Shown: piece after piece, positions 7,855-16,696 of the stretch | Numbering within the stretch: position 1 is the stretch's first letter | How the letters are laid out: every line of letters begins with the position of its first letter | Notes under the pieces: generated by a model | What the model saw: only the letters and a program-made list of their open reading frames with translations | Told to the model about the DNA's origin: nothing | Databases searched by the model: none | Translations under genes and position numbers: made by a program | DNA from: Chloroflexota bacterium | Lineage (GTDB): Bacteria > Chloroflexota > Anaerolineae > CG2-30-64-16 | Length of the DNA stretch: 33,474 nt | NCBI GenBank assembly: GCA_029555885.1 | Contig: JAKPQT010000209.1 | Location: 1-33,474 of the forward strand | Reading direction: 5' to 3'

Positions 7855-9581
7855 CCGAACTTAAGTGGTGGCAGCAGGCGGTCTTTTACCAGATTTATCC
7901 GCGCAGCTTCGCCGATGGCAATGGCGACGGCATCGGCGACTTTCGCGGCATCACGGCACGACTGGACTACCTGCAAGACCTGGGGATCGACGCCATCTGG
8001 CTTTCGCCCCACTTTCCCTCGCCGCAGGCCGATTGCGGCTATGACATTGCGGACTACACCGATGTCGCGCCGGAATACGGCACGCTCGACGACTTCCGCA
8101 CTTTTCTGACTGAGGCGCACCGCCGCGGCATCCGCGTCATCCTTGACCTCGTGCTCAACCATACATCGGACCAGCACCGCTGGTTCATCGAGTCCCGCAC
8201 CACCCGCGAAAATCCGAAGCGCGATTGGTACATCTGGCGCGATGGTCGGGACGGCGGACCGCCCAACAATTGGGAATCTGCCTTCGGCGGCTCCGCGTGG
8301 GAGTATGACCAGCGCACCGGCCAGTACTACTATCATTACTTCCTGAGGGAGCAGCCTGACCTCAACTGGCGCAACCCGGAGGTCAAGCAGGCCATGTGGG
8401 ATGCCGTGCGGTTCTGGCTGGACATGGGCGTGGATGGCTTCCGGCTGGATGCCATCGGCACCATCTACGAGCGGCCCGATCTGCCCGACCATACTGCGAC
8501 AAAGACCCTGATCGAGCTGACCGCGGCGCGCGAAGTGCCGGCCGGCCCACTCGAGGCCGGAGAGTTCCTGGCCGAATGGCAGGCTCTGATCAAACACCAG
8601 GTGGACCAGCCCGGCGTCCACGAACTGATGCAGGAGTTGCGAGGCATCCTGGACGAGTACGATGGGGATCGGGTCCTGATTGGCGAGAGCGAAGACACGA
8701 GCTATCACGGCGACGGCGATAACGAGCTGCACCTCGTGTTCAACTTCCCGATGATGCGGCCGCGCCGGCTGACGCCCGCGAGCATTCGTGCCAACCAGGC
8801 GGAACGGCTGGCCGAGCTGGCCGCCATCTCGCCCGACCTGTGGCCCTGCAACACGCTCGGCAACCATGACTCACCGCGGGTCAAGAGCCGCTACGGCGAC
8901 GGGGTTCACGACGATGCGCTGGCCCGGCTGCACCTCGTCCTGCTCCTGACGCTGCGGGGCACGCCCTTCCTCTACAACGGGGAAGAAATCGGCATGACGG
9001 ACTACCGCCTCACCGATATCGCACAATTCCGCGACCTGTGGGGCGTGCGGGCCTACTATGCCGTACGCGACGAACTTGGGGCCACCCCCGAAGCTGCGCT
9101 GGCGCGGGCCGCGGAAATCACGCGCGATGCCGTCCGCACCCCGCACCAATGGGAAAACGCGGCCAACGCGGGCTTCAGCCCACCCGGCGTGGAGACATGG
9201 CTGCCCGTCAATCCGAACTATGCGGAGGGCGTCAATGTAGCCGAGCAGCGTGAGAACCCTGATTCGTTGCTCAACTTCTATCGCCGGATGCTGCGAGTGC
9301 GCCGGGAGACACCGGCCCTCATCGCCGGGCGCTACGTGCCCCTGCACGAAGAAGCGCCGGACTACCTGGCATTCCTGCGCCAGCTCGATACGGATTCGGC
9401 GGGCCGCGCGGGCCAGACTTGCCTGGTCGTGTTGAACTTTTCCGACCGGCCGCAGCGTCTGTGCTTCGACCTGGCCGTCACCGCGGTGCGCCCTATCCTG
9501 GCCGCCCGGGCCCAGCCGCTGCGAGACCTGTCCGATTTCATTCTCGAACCGTATGAGGCATTCATCGGCGAACTCGCCTGA
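7851..9581 (+). CDS. GH13 alpha-glucosidase (oligo-1,6-/alpha-1,4-glucosidase type)
   Basis: Hydrolyses non-reducing terminal alpha-glucosyl residues of malto- or isomalto-oligosaccharides; no signal peptide, so cytoplasmic. 576 aa. The frame is open far upstream, but GTG 7851, with GGGAGGG (7840-7846) before it, gives the family-typical start ELKWWQQAVFYQIYPRSF. The GH13 regions are intact: DLVLNHTSDQH, GFRLDAIG with nucleophile Asp200, LIGESED with acid/base Glu279, and LGNHDSPR with Asp340. The segment NNWESAFGGSAWEYD and the phrase QPDLNWRNPEV favour alpha-glucosidase over trehalose synthase. It overlaps the preceding gene by 4 nt. Exact linkage preference cannot be read. Confidence 0.93.
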   Translation: MTELKWWQQAVFYQIYPRSFADGNGDGIGDFRGITARLDYLQDLGIDAIWLSPHFPSPQADCGYDIADYTDVAPEYGTLDDFRTFLTEAHRRGIRVILDLVLNHTSDQHRWFIESRTTRENPKRDWYIWRDGRDGGPPNNWESAFGGSAWEYDQRTGQYYYHYFLREQPDLNWRNPEVKQAMWDAVRFWLDMGVDGFRLDAIGTIYERPDLPDHTATKTLIELTAAREVPAGPLEAGEFLAEWQALIKHQVDQPGVHELMQELRGILDEYDGDRVLIGESEDTSYHGDGDNELHLVFNFPMMRPRRLTPASIRANQAERLAELAAISPDLWPCNTLGNHDSPRVKSRYGDGVHDDALARLHLVLLLTLRGTPFLYNGEEIGMTDYRLTDIAQFRDLWGVRAYYAVRDELGATPEAALARAAEITRDAVRTPHQWENAANAGFSPPGVETWLPVNPNYAEGVNVAEQRENPDSLLNFYRRMLRVRRETPALIAGRYVPLHEEAPDYLAFLRQLDTDSAGRAGQTCLVVLNFSDRPQRLCFDLAVTAVRPILAARAQPLRDLSDFILEPYEAFIGELA

Positions 9582-9597
9582 CCTTAAGGAGGATTCC

Positions 9598-10035
9598 ATG
9601 GCTCAAGCAACAGACACGATCCGATTTCTGCAGCGTGTTCCGCTGTTCCACGGTTTGAACGACCGCCAGCTCCGCAAGCTGGCCGTGCGCTGCGTCGAAC
9701 GCAAATACGCGGCGGGCCAATCCATCGTTGCCCAGGGCCAGGGCGGCGAAGGCTTCTTCGTGATCGTCACAGGTCAGGCGAAGGCCATGCGCCATCGCAG
9801 CGACGGATCAGAAGTCCTGGTCAACACATTCGGCCCGACCGATTTTTTCGGTGAACTGGCGCTGCTGTACGACGGGGCGCGCACCGCCACCGTGATTGCC
9901 ACTGAACCGACCGAATGCCTGGCACTGACGCGCTGGGACTTCATCGGTACCCTCAAAGAAGATGCGGAGATGGCCGTCGTCATTGCCCAGGCCCTGGCGG
10001 AACGTTTCCACCGGGCCCTGGATGCATTGCAGTAA
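9598..10035 (+). CDS. Stand-alone cyclic nucleotide-binding domain protein (CRP/FNR fold, no DNA-binding domain)
   Basis: 145 aa. ATG 9598 follows AAGGAGG (9587-9593 region) at about 5 nt and lies 16 nt behind the glucosidase stop. The whole protein is one cNMP-binding domain: an N-terminal helix (FLQRVPLFHGLNDRQLRKLA), the beta-barrel (GQSIVAQGQGGEGFFVIVTG) and an intact phosphate-binding cassette, FGELALLYDGARTATV. The cassette's Glu and Arg are the residues that hold the cyclic phosphate and ribose in CRP and PKA. There is no helix-turn-helix and no fused effector. It therefore either acts as a regulatory subunit for a partner or as a nucleotide buffer. The next gene encodes a cyclase-domain protein, a suggestive pairing. 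Confidence 0.88.
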   Translation: MAQATDTIRFLQRVPLFHGLNDRQLRKLAVRCVERKYAAGQSIVAQGQGGEGFFVIVTGQAKAMRHRSDGSEVLVNTFGPTDFFGELALLYDGARTATVIATEPTECLALTRWDFIGTLKEDAEMAVVIAQALAERFHRALDALQ

Positions 10036-10139
10036 GTATCCGGCGACTGTTGTAGTGTGATCATTTAGCTCGGTAGTGGCGCCCGAGTTCTTCTTCACGG
10101 TTCTCTCCCACATCGGGCTGGAAGAGGGGAGTCCCAGAA

Positions 10140-10176
10140 TGGAGGTTTTGGGCCGCAAGGCGGCCTAAAACCTCCA
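10140..10176. repeat. Perfect palindrome / strong hairpin between cNMP-binding and cyclase genes
   Basis: Arms 10140-10156 and 10160-10176 pair over all 17 positions (one G-T wobble) around a 3-base AAG loop. The arm starts TGGAGGTTTT. It resembles a REP-type palindromic unit or a bidirectional terminator without a T-run. The rest of 10036-10319 holds no gene and no promoter I trust. A GGGGGAG at 10301-10307 is the nearest ribosome-binding candidate for the cyclase gene. Confidence 0.65.
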
Positions 10177-10319
10177 CACAATAGGATTTCCCCGCCTCTG
10201 CAAGTGGGGGCGGCGCCACGAGTGGGGCGCAGACTACCAAACCATTCTGTCAAGTACATCAACCGATAGTACCTGCGCAGGCCGCGCCATGCGGCACCCA
10301 GGGGGAGACAGTATACCCG

Positions 10320-13300
10320 ATGAAGTGTCCCAACTGTGGCTTCGAGAGCCACGCCGGGATGAGATTCTGCGGGCAATGCGGCGCGCCATTGGGCAGCCCA
10401 TGCCCCAATTGCGCCTTTGTCAATCCCCTCACCTACCGGTTCTGCGGCATGTGCGGCCTCTCCCTGACGGAAGCCTCTGCCGCGGCGAGTGTCGCGCAGT
10501 TACCGCTCCCGCTGGACGCCCCAGCCCCACCGCTCCTGCCTGGCCTGCACGCCGACGAGACGCTGCCCCAGGTTCAACACCCTGGCCCGCCTTCCATGCG
10601 CACGGAAACCCCGACGCCGGGGCTCCCCGCCCCAGGGCTCACTGCCCCACTCGCCGGCGAACGCCGCATCGCGACCATCATCCTGGCCGATGTGTGCAAC
10701 TCCACTGACCTGATGGAGCACCTGGGCACCGAAACCTGGGTAGAGATGATGAACCAGGTGTTGCAACTGCTGGCCGCCGAGGTCTATCGTTTCGGGGGCC
10801 ATGTGGACCAGTTCCGCGGGGATGGGCTGGTTGCGTTCTTCGGCGCGACGCACTCGCATGAGGATGACCCGGAGCGCGCAATCCTCGCGGCACTGGCGAT
10901 GCACGAGGCCCTCCGGCCCTTTGCCGAAGAGATGCTCGCTAAGGACATCAGTCTGAAGGTGCGCGTGGGCGTCAATACCGGCGAGGTCATCGTGGGCAGC
11001 GTGGGGGAGGCCGGCCAGCATCGCGAAGACACGGCGATGGGCGAGGGTGTGGCGCTGGCCGCGCGCATGGAGTCCTCCGCCGAACCGGGCACAGTGCTCG
11101 TCAGCGCACACACCTATCATCTGGTCGAGTCCCGGTTCGAATGGCAGCCGCTGGGCGAGATATCGGTCAAGGGCGTCAGCCGGCCCATCGCGGTCTACCG
11201 GCCGCTGCGCCTCCGCTCGCTGACCGAGGCGCGCCAGGCACGCGACCTGAGCTTACCGCTCGTCGCGGGCCGGGATGCGCCTCTGGAAGCGCTCAGGGGG
11301 TGTGTGACAGCCGTGCAGCAAGGGCGCGGGGGCATCTCGGTGGTGACCGGTGCCAAGGGCATGGGCAAGACCCAGCTCATCAACCACGTCCGGCGGCAGT
11401 TCGAGCAAGCCGCCGAACCGCCCGCCGAGCCTGTCGCACCAGAAAAACCCGGTCCGGCGACTCCACCAATGACCTGGCTGCTCGGTCACTGCCAGTCCTA
11501 TGACCAGTCTACACCCTACTCGCTATGGCTGGGACTGCTCCACAACTGGTTAGAGGCCGCCGACTCGGACGCGACGGCAGCGTCTTCCGACATGGCGGGA
11601 CTGTTGTACCAACAGTCGGAGCTGCTATGGGGCGATGATGTCGAGCGCTACTACCCTTACCTGGCGATGCTGCTGTCGCTGCCCGTCGAAGGCCCCCAGG
11701 CCCGGCGCATCACGTATCTCAAGGCCGAGGGACTGCAGAAGCAGATTTTCAGCACGGTCTACAGTTGGGTGGAAGCCCTGGCGCAGCGCGGCCCGCTGGT
11801 CATGACGCTCACCGACCTGCAGTTCGCGGACACCAGTTCTCTGGAACTGCTCCAGCACTGCCTGCCCATCTGCGAGAGCGCGCCGGTGTTGTGGCTGGCG
11901 AGCTTTCGGCCCGAGCGCACCTCGCCTGTCTGGCAGTTCCGCCATTATGTCGAGACCGAATACCCGCACCGGCTGACCGCGATTGACCTGCCGCCGCTCA
12001 CGCCCAGCGAGACCCGTGCGCTGATCGAGCAAATGCTCGGCCGGGGCACGCTGGCGGATGCCACGACGGCCTTGCTCATCGAAAAAGCTGAGGGTAATCC
12101 CTATTATGCGCGGGAGCTGGTCTACGCGCTGATCGATCAGGGACTCGTGCAGCAGGATGCGGCTGGCGTCTGGCGGCAGATGCAGCCCATCCAGAACGTC
12201 AACCTGCCAGGCAGCCTGCGCGGCCTGCTGCTCACCCGCATCGACCATCTCAGCGTCGAGGAGCGCCACGTGCTCCAGATTGCGGCGGTCATCGGCCCGC
12301 TGTTCTGGCGCAGCGTCCTCGAAGGCCTGATCCGCGACCCCGCGCAACTTAAGCGTGCGCTCACCAATCTCCAGCGCGCGCAGCTCATCCACGAGCAGAA
12401 CGTCGAGCCGGAGCTGGGAATCGCCTATGCGTTCACGCCCTCTCTGGTGCGCGATGTCGTGTACGAAAGCCTCCTGAACGCGCAGCGGACGGCCTACCAC
12501 CTGCAGATAGGCGAGCAAATCGAACAGATCATCAGCCCGGAGAGCATTTCCATTTATCACGGGCTGCTGGCCTATCATTATCATCAGGCCGGCAACTATC
12601 GGCGCGAGCTCTACCATGCGCTCGGCGCAGCGGCTGAGATGCGCCGCGTCTACGCCAACAGCGACGCCCTGGCCCACTACACCCGCGTGCTGGAGTTGTT
12701 GGAGCAAATCGAGGCGCGCGGCGCGGACGAAGATCAGCTCCATTCCATCCGCGAGATGCGTTTCGAGGCGCTCGAAGGCCGCGCCCAGGTCCTGGCGCGC
12801 ATGGGGCACATTGAGGCGGGCCAGGCCGATGCCCGGGCGCTCCTGCCGCTGGCCCGGCTGTTGACCGATGACCCGATATTCATGCTCGACGCCCTCCTGT
12901 CGCAGCCGGAGGTCAGCGACCCCAACACCCCCGAAGAGCTGACGACCGGACTCCAGATGGCGCAGCAGGCGCTCGCGCTCGCGCAGCAGGCCGGCGACAA
13001 ACACCGCGAGATGCATAGCCTGCTCGCCGTCGGCCACCTACAGCAATTGCACCGCGACCCCGCGTGGCACGAGCTGCGGGCCCGCGCGCTCGAACTCTCA
13101 CGGCAGTTGGGCGACCTGCGCACCGAAGTTGGGCTATTGCTGGGCATCGGCGGCGCCTACAGCATGGACAATCTGGAGCGCAACGCCGAGTACGTCCAGG
13201 CGGCCCTCTCCATCTCGCAGCGCCTGGAAGACCGGGAGACCGAGGCCTGGCTGCTGGCCGCGCTCAGCCCGGAACATGAGCGCCGCGGCGACTACTACCG

Positions 13301-14114
13301 CCAGTTGACCGAGTTCGAGCAGAAGCGAGTCCAAATCTATCGCGAGGTCGGGAACCGCCTCGGCGAAGGCCATGCGCTGGTCTTTGCCGGCCAGATCCAG
13401 GCCATCTACTTGGGCGACTACGAGGGTGGGCTGGCCGTCCTCGAAGAGGCGCTCGATCGCTGGAGCGAATCGAGCGACAAGATTTTCGCGCTGTTGCGCA
13501 TCGCCCAGATTCAGGGCGAGCTGGGCCAGTTCGACGCAGCCTGGGCCACGATTGCACAGGCACGCACCGTCACCGAGCGCGTGCTGTTCAGCCTGGGCCA
13601 CGCCGGGCTCCGCTTGGTGGAGGCCATCCTGCACAACGCGCAGGGCGGCCCGGAGCACTGGCAGCAGGCCCTGAACCTCCAGGCGCAGGTCCGGCAGATG
13701 GTGGCCGAGGGGCAGGTCTCGCGGCAGTATCAGATGGTCGCCGCGTGTGAGACCGCCGCCGCACACCTGGGTCTGGCGAGCGTGCCAGATATGGCCGCGC
13801 CGGAGCGGGACGAACACCTGCGCTATGCGCTCGAAGCGTCGGGCAACGCCCTGGACATTTACCGGCAGTTCGGCTTCACACAGATCACCGAATGCACGGG
13901 CGAAGAAATCATGTACCGGCACAGCCTCGCGCTGGCCGCGAACGGCCGGCACGAGGAGGCGCAGGACATGCTCAAAAGCGCGTACCGGGAAATGATGCGC
14001 AAGCACGGCATGATCCCGGCAGACAGCCCGTTCCGCCGCACGTTCCTGGAAAACATCAAGCTGCACCGCCAGATTCGCGCAGCCTATGAGGCTGCGTTCC
14101 GCAACCAGCCCTGA
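10320..14114 (+). CDS. Zinc-ribbon / class III nucleotidyl cyclase / AAA-type ATPase / TPR signalling protein
   Basis: 1264 aa, cytoplasmic. Order: two zinc ribbons in residues 1-47 (CPNC, CGQC, CPNC, CGMC), a Pro-rich linker (about 60-112), a class III cyclase homology domain (about 114-296), a P-loop ATPase (Walker A GAKGMGKT at 344-351, Walker B VMTLTDLQFAD), then a long helical TPR-like half with an STAND-type layout. In the cyclase domain both metal-binding Asp (D124 in ILADVCNSTD, D168 in RGDG) and the transition-state Arg (R249 in AARM) are present. The catalytic Asn four residues before that Arg is Ala245, and the purine-selecting Lys position is Gln164. Activity is therefore uncertain. 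Such giant proteins are common in Chloroflexota. A weakly spaced GGGGGAG precedes ATG 10320. Confidence 0.9.
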   Translation: MKCPNCGFESHAGMRFCGQCGAPLGSPCPNCAFVNPLTYRFCGMCGLSLTEASAAASVAQLPLPLDAPAPPLLPGLHADETLPQVQHPGPPSMRTETPTPGLPAPGLTAPLAGERRIATIILADVCNSTDLMEHLGTETWVEMMNQVLQLLAAEVYRFGGHVDQFRGDGLVAFFGATHSHEDDPERAILAALAMHEALRPFAEEMLAKDISLKVRVGVNTGEVIVGSVGEAGQHREDTAMGEGVALAARMESSAEPGTVLVSAHTYHLVESRFEWQPLGEISVKGVSRPIAVYRPLRLRSLTEARQARDLSLPLVAGRDAPLEALRGCVTAVQQGRGGISVVTGAKGMGKTQLINHVRRQFEQAAEPPAEPVAPEKPGPATPPMTWLLGHCQSYDQSTPYSLWLGLLHNWLEAADSDATAASSDMAGLLYQQSELLWGDDVERYYPYLAMLLSLPVEGPQARRITYLKAEGLQKQIFSTVYSWVEALAQRGPLVMTLTDLQFADTSSLELLQHCLPICESAPVLWLASFRPERTSPVWQFRHYVETEYPHRLTAIDLPPLTPSETRALIEQMLGRGTLADATTALLIEKAEGNPYYARELVYALIDQGLVQQDAAGVWRQMQPIQNVNLPGSLRGLLLTRIDHLSVEERHVLQIAAVIGPLFWRSVLEGLIRDPAQLKRALTNLQRAQLIHEQNVEPELGIAYAFTPSLVRDVVYESLLNAQRTAYHLQIGEQIEQIISPESISIYHGLLAYHYHQAGNYRRELYHALGAAAEMRRVYANSDALAHYTRVLELLEQIEARGADEDQLHSIREMRFEALEGRAQVLARMGHIEAGQADARALLPLARLLTDDPIFMLDALLSQPEVSDPNTPEELTTGLQMAQQALALAQQAGDKHREMHSLLAVGHLQQLHRDPAWHELRARALELSRQLGDLRTEVGLLLGIGGAYSMDNLERNAEYVQAALSISQRLEDRETEAWLLAALSPEHERRGDYYRQLTEFEQKRVQIYREVGNRLGEGHALVFAGQIQAIYLGDYEGGLAVLEEALDRWSESSDKIFALLRIAQIQGELGQFDAAWATIAQARTVTERVLFSLGHAGLRLVEAILHNAQGGPEHWQQALNLQAQVRQMVAEGQVSRQYQMVAACETAAAHLGLASVPDMAAPERDEHLRYALEASGNALDIYRQFGFTQITECTGEEIMYRHSLALAANGRHEEAQDMLKSAYREMMRKHGMIPADSPFRRTFLENIKLHRQIRAAYEAAFRNQP

Positions 14115-14182
14115 GCAGGCGCTGCCCGACAGGCCGCGCTTACTATGAGGCTGGCATCACCATAACAGACCTGAGGAGAGAC

Positions 14183-16621
14183 ATGCCCCAAATCACAATT
14201 CCCACCGAATTTCCCTCGCGCGCCGAACCCGCTGCCGTGGTCACCGGCGAGCACGTCCGCTTCACCGTACTGACCTCGCGCATGATTCGGATGGAGTACA
14301 GCCAGCACAACCGTTTCGAAGACCGCGCCAGCCAGGCGTTCTGGTATCGCCAGCAGCCCGTGCCGGACTTCCAGCTCACCCAGACGCCGGACCAGATCGA
14401 CATCGAGACGGAGCACCTGCATCTGTGCTACAAAATCTCCGATGCGGGCTTTACCATGAACACGCTGTCGATCGAATTGAAGGGCAGCGGCGTCACCTGG
14501 CGCTTCGGCGACCGCGACCACCACAACCTGCGCGGCACCGCGCGGACACTGGACGGCGCCAACGGCGAGATCGACCTGGAACCAGGGCTGATGTCGCGCG
14601 CCGGCTGGTCGCTGGTGGACGACTCGCAGAGCCTCGTGTTCAACCAATCCGGCTGGCTGGAACAGCGCCCGCCCGCCCGCACCGCAGAATATCGCGACCT
14701 CTACTTCCTCGGATACGGCCAGGACTACATCGGCTGCCTGCAGGAATACACGCGCGTCTCCGGCCGCGTGCCGCTGGTGCCCCGCTACGCGCTGGGCAAC
14801 TGGTGGAGCCGCTACTGGGACTACAAGCAGGACGAACTGCGCGACCTGATGGTCGAGTTCCGCGAGCGCGAGGTGCCGCTGTCCGTGTGCATCATCGACA
14901 TGGACTGGCACATCACCAAGACCGGCAACGCGTCATCGGGCTGGACCGGGTACACCTGGAACCATGAGCAGTGGCCCGATCCCTACGGCTTCATCGCCTG
15001 GCTGCACGAGCAGGGCCTGCGCACCGCCATGAACCTGCACCCGGCGGACGGCATCTGGCCGCACGAAGCGCAGTACGAGGAGATGGCCCGCTTCATGGGC
15101 CAAGACCCCGCGACCCAGGAGCCGGTTCCGTTCGACCTGGCCGACCCGCACTTCGTCGAAGGGTACTTCAAGATTCTGCACCATCCGATGGAAGCCGAGG
15201 GCGTGGACTTCTGGTGGCTGGACTGGCAGCAGGGGCAGCGCATGGTGCACTCCACGCAGCCGGTTGCAGAGGTCATGGACCCCTTGTGGTGGCTCAATCA
15301 CCTGCACTTCTATGACCTGGGCCGCGACGGCACGAAGCGCCCGTTCATCTTCTCGCGCTGGGGCGGCCTGGGCAACCAGCGGTACCCCATCGGGTTCTCC
15401 GGCGATAGCTGGGTGACGTGGGCCACGCTGGCATTCCAGCCCTACTTCACCGCGACGGCTTCCAATGTCGCGTTCGGCTGGTGGAGCCATGACATCGGCG
15501 GCCATTGCGCGGGCGTCGAAGAGCCGGAGTTGTACGCGCGCTGGGTGCAGCTCGGCGCGTTCAGCCCCATCCTGCGGCTGCACAGCACCAACAATCCGTT
15601 CCACGACCGCCGGCCCTGGGGCAACGGCGCAGACGCGTTCCGCGTCGCGCGCGCGGCCATGCAGTTGCGCCATGCGCTGATTCCGTATATTTACAGCATG
15701 GCCTGGCGCATGACGCAGCAGAGCATCCCGCTGGTGACGCCGCTCTACTACTGGCACGGCAGCCGCGAGGAAGCTTACCTGTGCCGGAACCAATTCTACT
15801 TCGGCAGTGAGCTGATGGTTGCGCCGTACGTCTCTCCGCGCCACCCCGAAACCAATCTCAGCCGCCACACCGTGTGGCTGCCGACGGGCGATTGGTTCGA
15901 CTTCACGACGGGCGAGCACTTCGCGGGCGACCAGACGGTCTCGCTCTACGGCACGCTGGATGACATCCCCGTGTTCGCGCGCGCGGGCAGCATCGTGCCC
16001 CTGGGCCCGCGCGTTGGTTGGGGCGGCGTGGACAACCCGGAGGAACTGACGGTCTATGTCTTCCCTGGTGCCGACGACCGGTTCACCCTGTACGAGGACG
16101 ACGGCAACTCGACCGGCTATCTCCAGGGTGACTATGCTCTGACCGAGCTATCGCAGAGATGGGGCGGCAGCGAACTCAGCTTCACGGTCGCAAAGGCCGC
16201 GGGCAACCCGGCCCATATCCCGGCGAATCGCCGGTACAGCGTCGTCCTGCGGGGGGTGCGCAACCCGGACGCAGTACGGCTGACCGTCAACGGCGCGGTG
16301 CAGGAAGTGCAGGGGCAGTACGACGCGGCCACCGAATCGCTGACCCTGCCGTTCGTGCCCTGCGGCCCGGCGGACGAGCTCACGCTGACCGTCAGCGGGA
16401 CGGAAGGTACGTTGCTGTCGAAGCGCGACCGCCGCGTGGAGACCTGCCGCGCGATGCTGTGGGCCTTCAAGCTCGACTCGCTGGCCAAGATGGCGCTGGA
16501 CCGGGCACTGCCGCAGCTGGCAGAGAACCCGGACAGCCTGGGGCAATACGGCGGTGAGATCGACCGCGTCAGCGAGGCGCAGTTGATGGCGCTGCGCAAT
16601 GTGCTGGAACGCCGGCAATAG
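14183..16621 (+). CDS. GH31 family glycosidase (alpha-glucosidase/alpha-xylosidase type) with C-terminal DUF5110-like domain
   Basis: 812 aa, no signal peptide. ATG 14183 is preceded by GAGGAGAG (14173-14180). N-terminal beta-sandwich (residues 1 to about 190, with YFLGYGQDYIGCL), then the TIM barrel starting PLVPRYALGNWWSRYWDY. The nucleophile is Asp347 in GVDFWWLDWQQG, a WLDWQ variant of the usual W-x-D-M-N-E. The acid/base is Asp408 in IGFSGDSWVTW. C-terminal beta domains include TVYVFPGADDRFTLYEDDG, the DUF5110 signature, which often binds calcium. An extra tail of about 70 residues after it (from KRDRRVETCRAM) is helical and unrecognised. The neighbouring maltokinase and GlgE suggest alpha-glucan substrates, but the WLDWQ form means specificity should not be assumed. 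Confidence 0.9.
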   Translation: MPQITIPTEFPSRAEPAAVVTGEHVRFTVLTSRMIRMEYSQHNRFEDRASQAFWYRQQPVPDFQLTQTPDQIDIETEHLHLCYKISDAGFTMNTLSIELKGSGVTWRFGDRDHHNLRGTARTLDGANGEIDLEPGLMSRAGWSLVDDSQSLVFNQSGWLEQRPPARTAEYRDLYFLGYGQDYIGCLQEYTRVSGRVPLVPRYALGNWWSRYWDYKQDELRDLMVEFREREVPLSVCIIDMDWHITKTGNASSGWTGYTWNHEQWPDPYGFIAWLHEQGLRTAMNLHPADGIWPHEAQYEEMARFMGQDPATQEPVPFDLADPHFVEGYFKILHHPMEAEGVDFWWLDWQQGQRMVHSTQPVAEVMDPLWWLNHLHFYDLGRDGTKRPFIFSRWGGLGNQRYPIGFSGDSWVTWATLAFQPYFTATASNVAFGWWSHDIGGHCAGVEEPELYARWVQLGAFSPILRLHSTNNPFHDRRPWGNGADAFRVARAAMQLRHALIPYIYSMAWRMTQQSIPLVTPLYYWHGSREEAYLCRNQFYFGSELMVAPYVSPRHPETNLSRHTVWLPTGDWFDFTTGEHFAGDQTVSLYGTLDDIPVFARAGSIVPLGPRVGWGGVDNPEELTVYVFPGADDRFTLYEDDGNSTGYLQGDYALTELSQRWGGSELSFTVAKAAGNPAHIPANRRYSVVLRGVRNPDAVRLTVNGAVQEVQGQYDAATESLTLPFVPCGPADELTLTVSGTEGTLLSKRDRRVETCRAMLWAFKLDSLAKMALDRALPQLAENPDSLGQYGGEIDRVSEAQLMALRNVLERRQ

Positions 16622-16655
16622 GCGTCGCATAGGGCCTCGCGCCCGTCGGGACGCC
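16621..16655 (+). terminator. Weak hairpin after the GH31 gene
   Basis: GGCGTC (16621-16626) pairs with GACGCC (16650-16655), enclosing GGGC/GCCC (16632-16635 with 16641-16644) across an internal loop. No T-run follows. It may only moderate read-through into the maltokinase gene. Confidence 0.3.
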
Positions 16656-16696
16656 CACAAGGGGCTGTACTACCCTCCTGAAAAGGAGACTGGCTG

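Noticed and set aside
7851..9581. GH13 gene as trehalose synthase, to complete the TreS-Mak-GlgE pathway
   Set aside because: The segment NNWESAFGGSAWEYD and the length are those of alpha-glucosidases, and TreS-specific segments are missing.
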